Assembly (NCBI GenBank): GCA_003152795.1
Contig: PMBA01000329.1
Coordinates: forward strand, 7,853 to 26,379
Direction: 5' to 3'
Length of the DNA: 18,527 bases
Origin: Acidobacteriaceae bacterium
GTDB taxonomy: Bacteria > Acidobacteriota > Terriglobia > Terriglobales > Acidobacteriaceae
The notes beneath the pieces were generated by a model that searched no databases, had not been told where the DNA came from, and was given only the letters and a program-made list of their open reading frames with translations. Shown one piece after another: positions 17,433 through 18,527 of this stretch. The stretch's first letter is position 1, and each line of letters opens with the position of its first letter. The position numbers were made by a program, and so were the translations under genes.

Positions 17433-17843
17433 CTAAGACATTGCCGCGACGCGGTACAGATACGGCACGCCCCCAAGGCGTTCGACGACAAATCCCTGAA
17501 TGTGGAACATCTCTCCGGCGTATACCAATCCCAGCGCAGTCTCGAACAGCACCTCCGCCGACGCGACGTTCCGTTGACTCACCTGCTCCGCCATCGCCGC
17601 CTGTCCCGCCAGCAACTCGATTCGCCGGCGGGGGCCACTGTTCTCGGTGGTGAGTTCGACGACAATCACGGGCGCAATCAAGGCCTGCTCGACTCCGGGA
17701 TCAACCAGGCCGAGGCCGGCCACGCCCTCGCCCGGCAATCCTGCTGCCGCAAAGAGGAGGGTGACTTCCGAGCCGCCGAGAGTTCGTAACATGGCATCCG
17801 CGGCGCGTGCCGCGGCCGCTGCAGAAATCCCAGTCATGGTCAT
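17433..17843 (-). CDS. Small neck/stopper-like protein of the phage cluster
   Basis: 136 aa. The N-terminus is Ala-rich (MTMTGISAAAAARAADAML), the middle has APVIVVELTTENSGPRRRIELL, and the C-terminus carries AGEMFHIQGFVVERLGGVPY with YRVAAM. The last pattern (a short sheet where a hydrophobic 'xFxIxGxVxxxxGGxxYxYxV' closes a small barrel) recalls head-tail stopper proteins. Its ATG overlaps the connector stop (ATGA, 17840-17843); a second in-frame ATG at 17837 is possible. A 70-bp spacer separates it from the next gene, whose own ribosome-binding site lies there. No firm family; the role comes from position. Confidence 0.5.
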   Translation of the reverse strand: MTMTGISAAAAARAADAMLRTLGGSEVTLLFAAAGLPGEGVAGLGLVDPGVEQALIAPVIVVELTTENSGPRRRIELLAGQAAMAEQVSQRNVASAEVLFETALGLVYAGEMFHIQGFVVERLGGVPYLYRVAAMS

Positions 17844-18469
17844 CCCACTTTCTGCGCCACATAAGGCGCGAGCAATGCTTTCACCGTTTCATCCAGCAGC
17901 GAATCGGAGAAATACATCAGTTGCATTCTGTCGGGGAAGACATTTCTCTTCACATTGAGCGCCGGAGTAGCCTGGGCATTCTTCACCAATTGCGCGCACG
18001 CCACCTTCACGGCGTCGGGAAACGGATCAAGCCCAGCGGTGTACACGATTTCAATTTCCGTGAACGTCCACCCCAGCGGATTCAACGGAAGGGTGACTTC
18101 TCCGGTTTCCGGAAACACGTCCAGGTCGGCCACGTTCAGGTCGACCCAGGTTCCCGGAATTCCGAACGCGAGCGCGGCGTCCCACACCAGTTCCTCGCCA
18201 TCCAGTTCGCCCCGCCGCGGCGTCGCATATCGGGCCCGCGCGGACACAATGGGCGATGTTGCGGGCGCCGCCGGATTCAGCGGCAGATAAGTGAGCCGCA
18301 CCGGCCTCTGGCGGTTGTCGGTTCGCAACCGCTCCGTGTACTGAGCGATCGCCAGCGTGGCTCTCCGGCAATGCGCGTCCACAATCGCCGATGCCGCCGT
18401 CACCCAGGACAGGGCGGTCGTCGTTTCGAGCCCATACAACTCATATTCCGAAGGTTGCAGATAGTTCAT
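17840..18469 (-). CDS. Head-tail connector-like phage protein (gp6-type)
   Basis: 209 aa from ATG 18469. The frame extends 12 codons to a GTG at 18505 that directly follows a stop codon, but MNYLQPSEYELYGLETTTAL is the usual opening of connector proteins. The next block, SWVTAASAIVDAHCRRATLAIAQYTERLR (given here in pieces: SWVTAASAIVDAHCRR, then ATLAIAQYTERLR), is the helical N-terminal part seen in gp6-like connectors. A middle strand region with EIEIVYTAGLDPFPDAVKVA leads to a C-terminal helix bundle (QLVKNAQ, LLDETVKALLAPYVAQKVG). These proteins form the ring joining portal and tail. Only a weak GGGA precedes the ATG. It is the most recognisable structural phage gene in the window. Confidence 0.65.
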   Translation of the reverse strand: MNYLQPSEYELYGLETTTALSWVTAASAIVDAHCRRATLAIAQYTERLRTDNRQRPVRLTYLPLNPAAPATSPIVSARARYATPRRGELDGEELVWDAALAFGIPGTWVDLNVADLDVFPETGEVTLPLNPLGWTFTEIEIVYTAGLDPFPDAVKVACAQLVKNAQATPALNVKRNVFPDRMQLMYFSDSLLDETVKALLAPYVAQKVG

Positions 18470-18471
18470 GA

Positions 18472-18527
18472 TCAGTTCCCGCCAGTTCCCGGTTGGGTTC
18501 CCCACTCATTCGCGTGGCACGAATGAG
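18472..18527 (-). CDS. Possible C-terminal end of the upstream phage gene (partial)
   Basis: One minus-strand frame enters from the right edge and ends with TGA at 18472-18474, two bases before the connector ATG, encoding a tail ending NEWGTQPGTGGN. The tight stop-start spacing and the Gly/Pro-rich end would fit the last residues of a preceding capsid or head gene. Seventeen codons are too few to prove coding; another frame also stops nearby (TGA just before 18505). Confidence 0.3.
   Translation of the reverse strand, partial: HSCHANEWGTQPGTGGN

Noticed and set aside
17807..18526. A 239-codon plus-strand open frame across the connector gene.
   Set aside because: It is Arg/His-rich without a ribosome-binding site and lies antisense to a recognisable connector protein; typical of antisense frames in high-GC DNA.

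Overview
The window looks like a bacterial chromosome segment of fairly high GC carrying a phage-derived gene cluster. The gene content (GlnRS beside GluRS, a rhomboid protease with TPRs, a 2-oxo acid dehydrogenase E2 with a single lipoyl domain, large Gly/Ser/Thr-rich secreted proteins) would fit an acidobacterium. That assignment is inference from protein style, not from a marker gene.

Left part, 1-4732, is ordinary host sequence. It holds the 3' part of gltX (+), a convergent rhomboid/TPR membrane protease gene (-) ending 19 bp from it, and glnS (+) divergent from the rhomboid gene.

From about 4870 to the right edge, every gene except one is on the minus strand, and most have phage-like character. 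Read in the direction of transcription (right to left) the order is: possible end of an upstream gene, head-tail connector-like protein, small neck/stopper-like protein, tail-terminator-like protein, tail-tube-like protein, 780-aa baseplate/tail-hub-like protein, GT-A glycosyltransferase. After an interruption come a 1068-aa exported adhesin-like protein built from phage-fibre modules, an M15 peptidoglycan peptidase, a small two-TM holin-like protein, a one-TM/coiled-coil protein, a lipoprotein-like protein and a papain-type cysteine peptidase. Four junctions have 4-nt stop/start overlaps (5628-5631, 6611-6614, 16844-16847, 17840-17843), so the arms look like translationally coupled operons. 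The five tail/neck genes seen here include no tape measure and no tail-assembly chaperone.

The interruption, about 10700-12270, is a plus-strand 2-oxo acid dehydrogenase E2 gene (sucB-like) with its own -10 box and ribosome-binding site. A 175-bp MITE-like element with imperfect 35-bp terminal inverted repeats follows directly, and the E2 stop codon lies inside its first repeat. A core metabolic gene thus separates the tail arm from the fibre/lysis arm.

No rRNA, tRNA, CRISPR array or complete transposase gene was recognised. No gap between genes exceeds about 210 bp. Starts were revised from the longest reading frame for six genes on ribosome-binding-site, overlap or homology grounds: E2, holin-like, glycosyltransferase (TTG kept), tail tube, terminator and connector.
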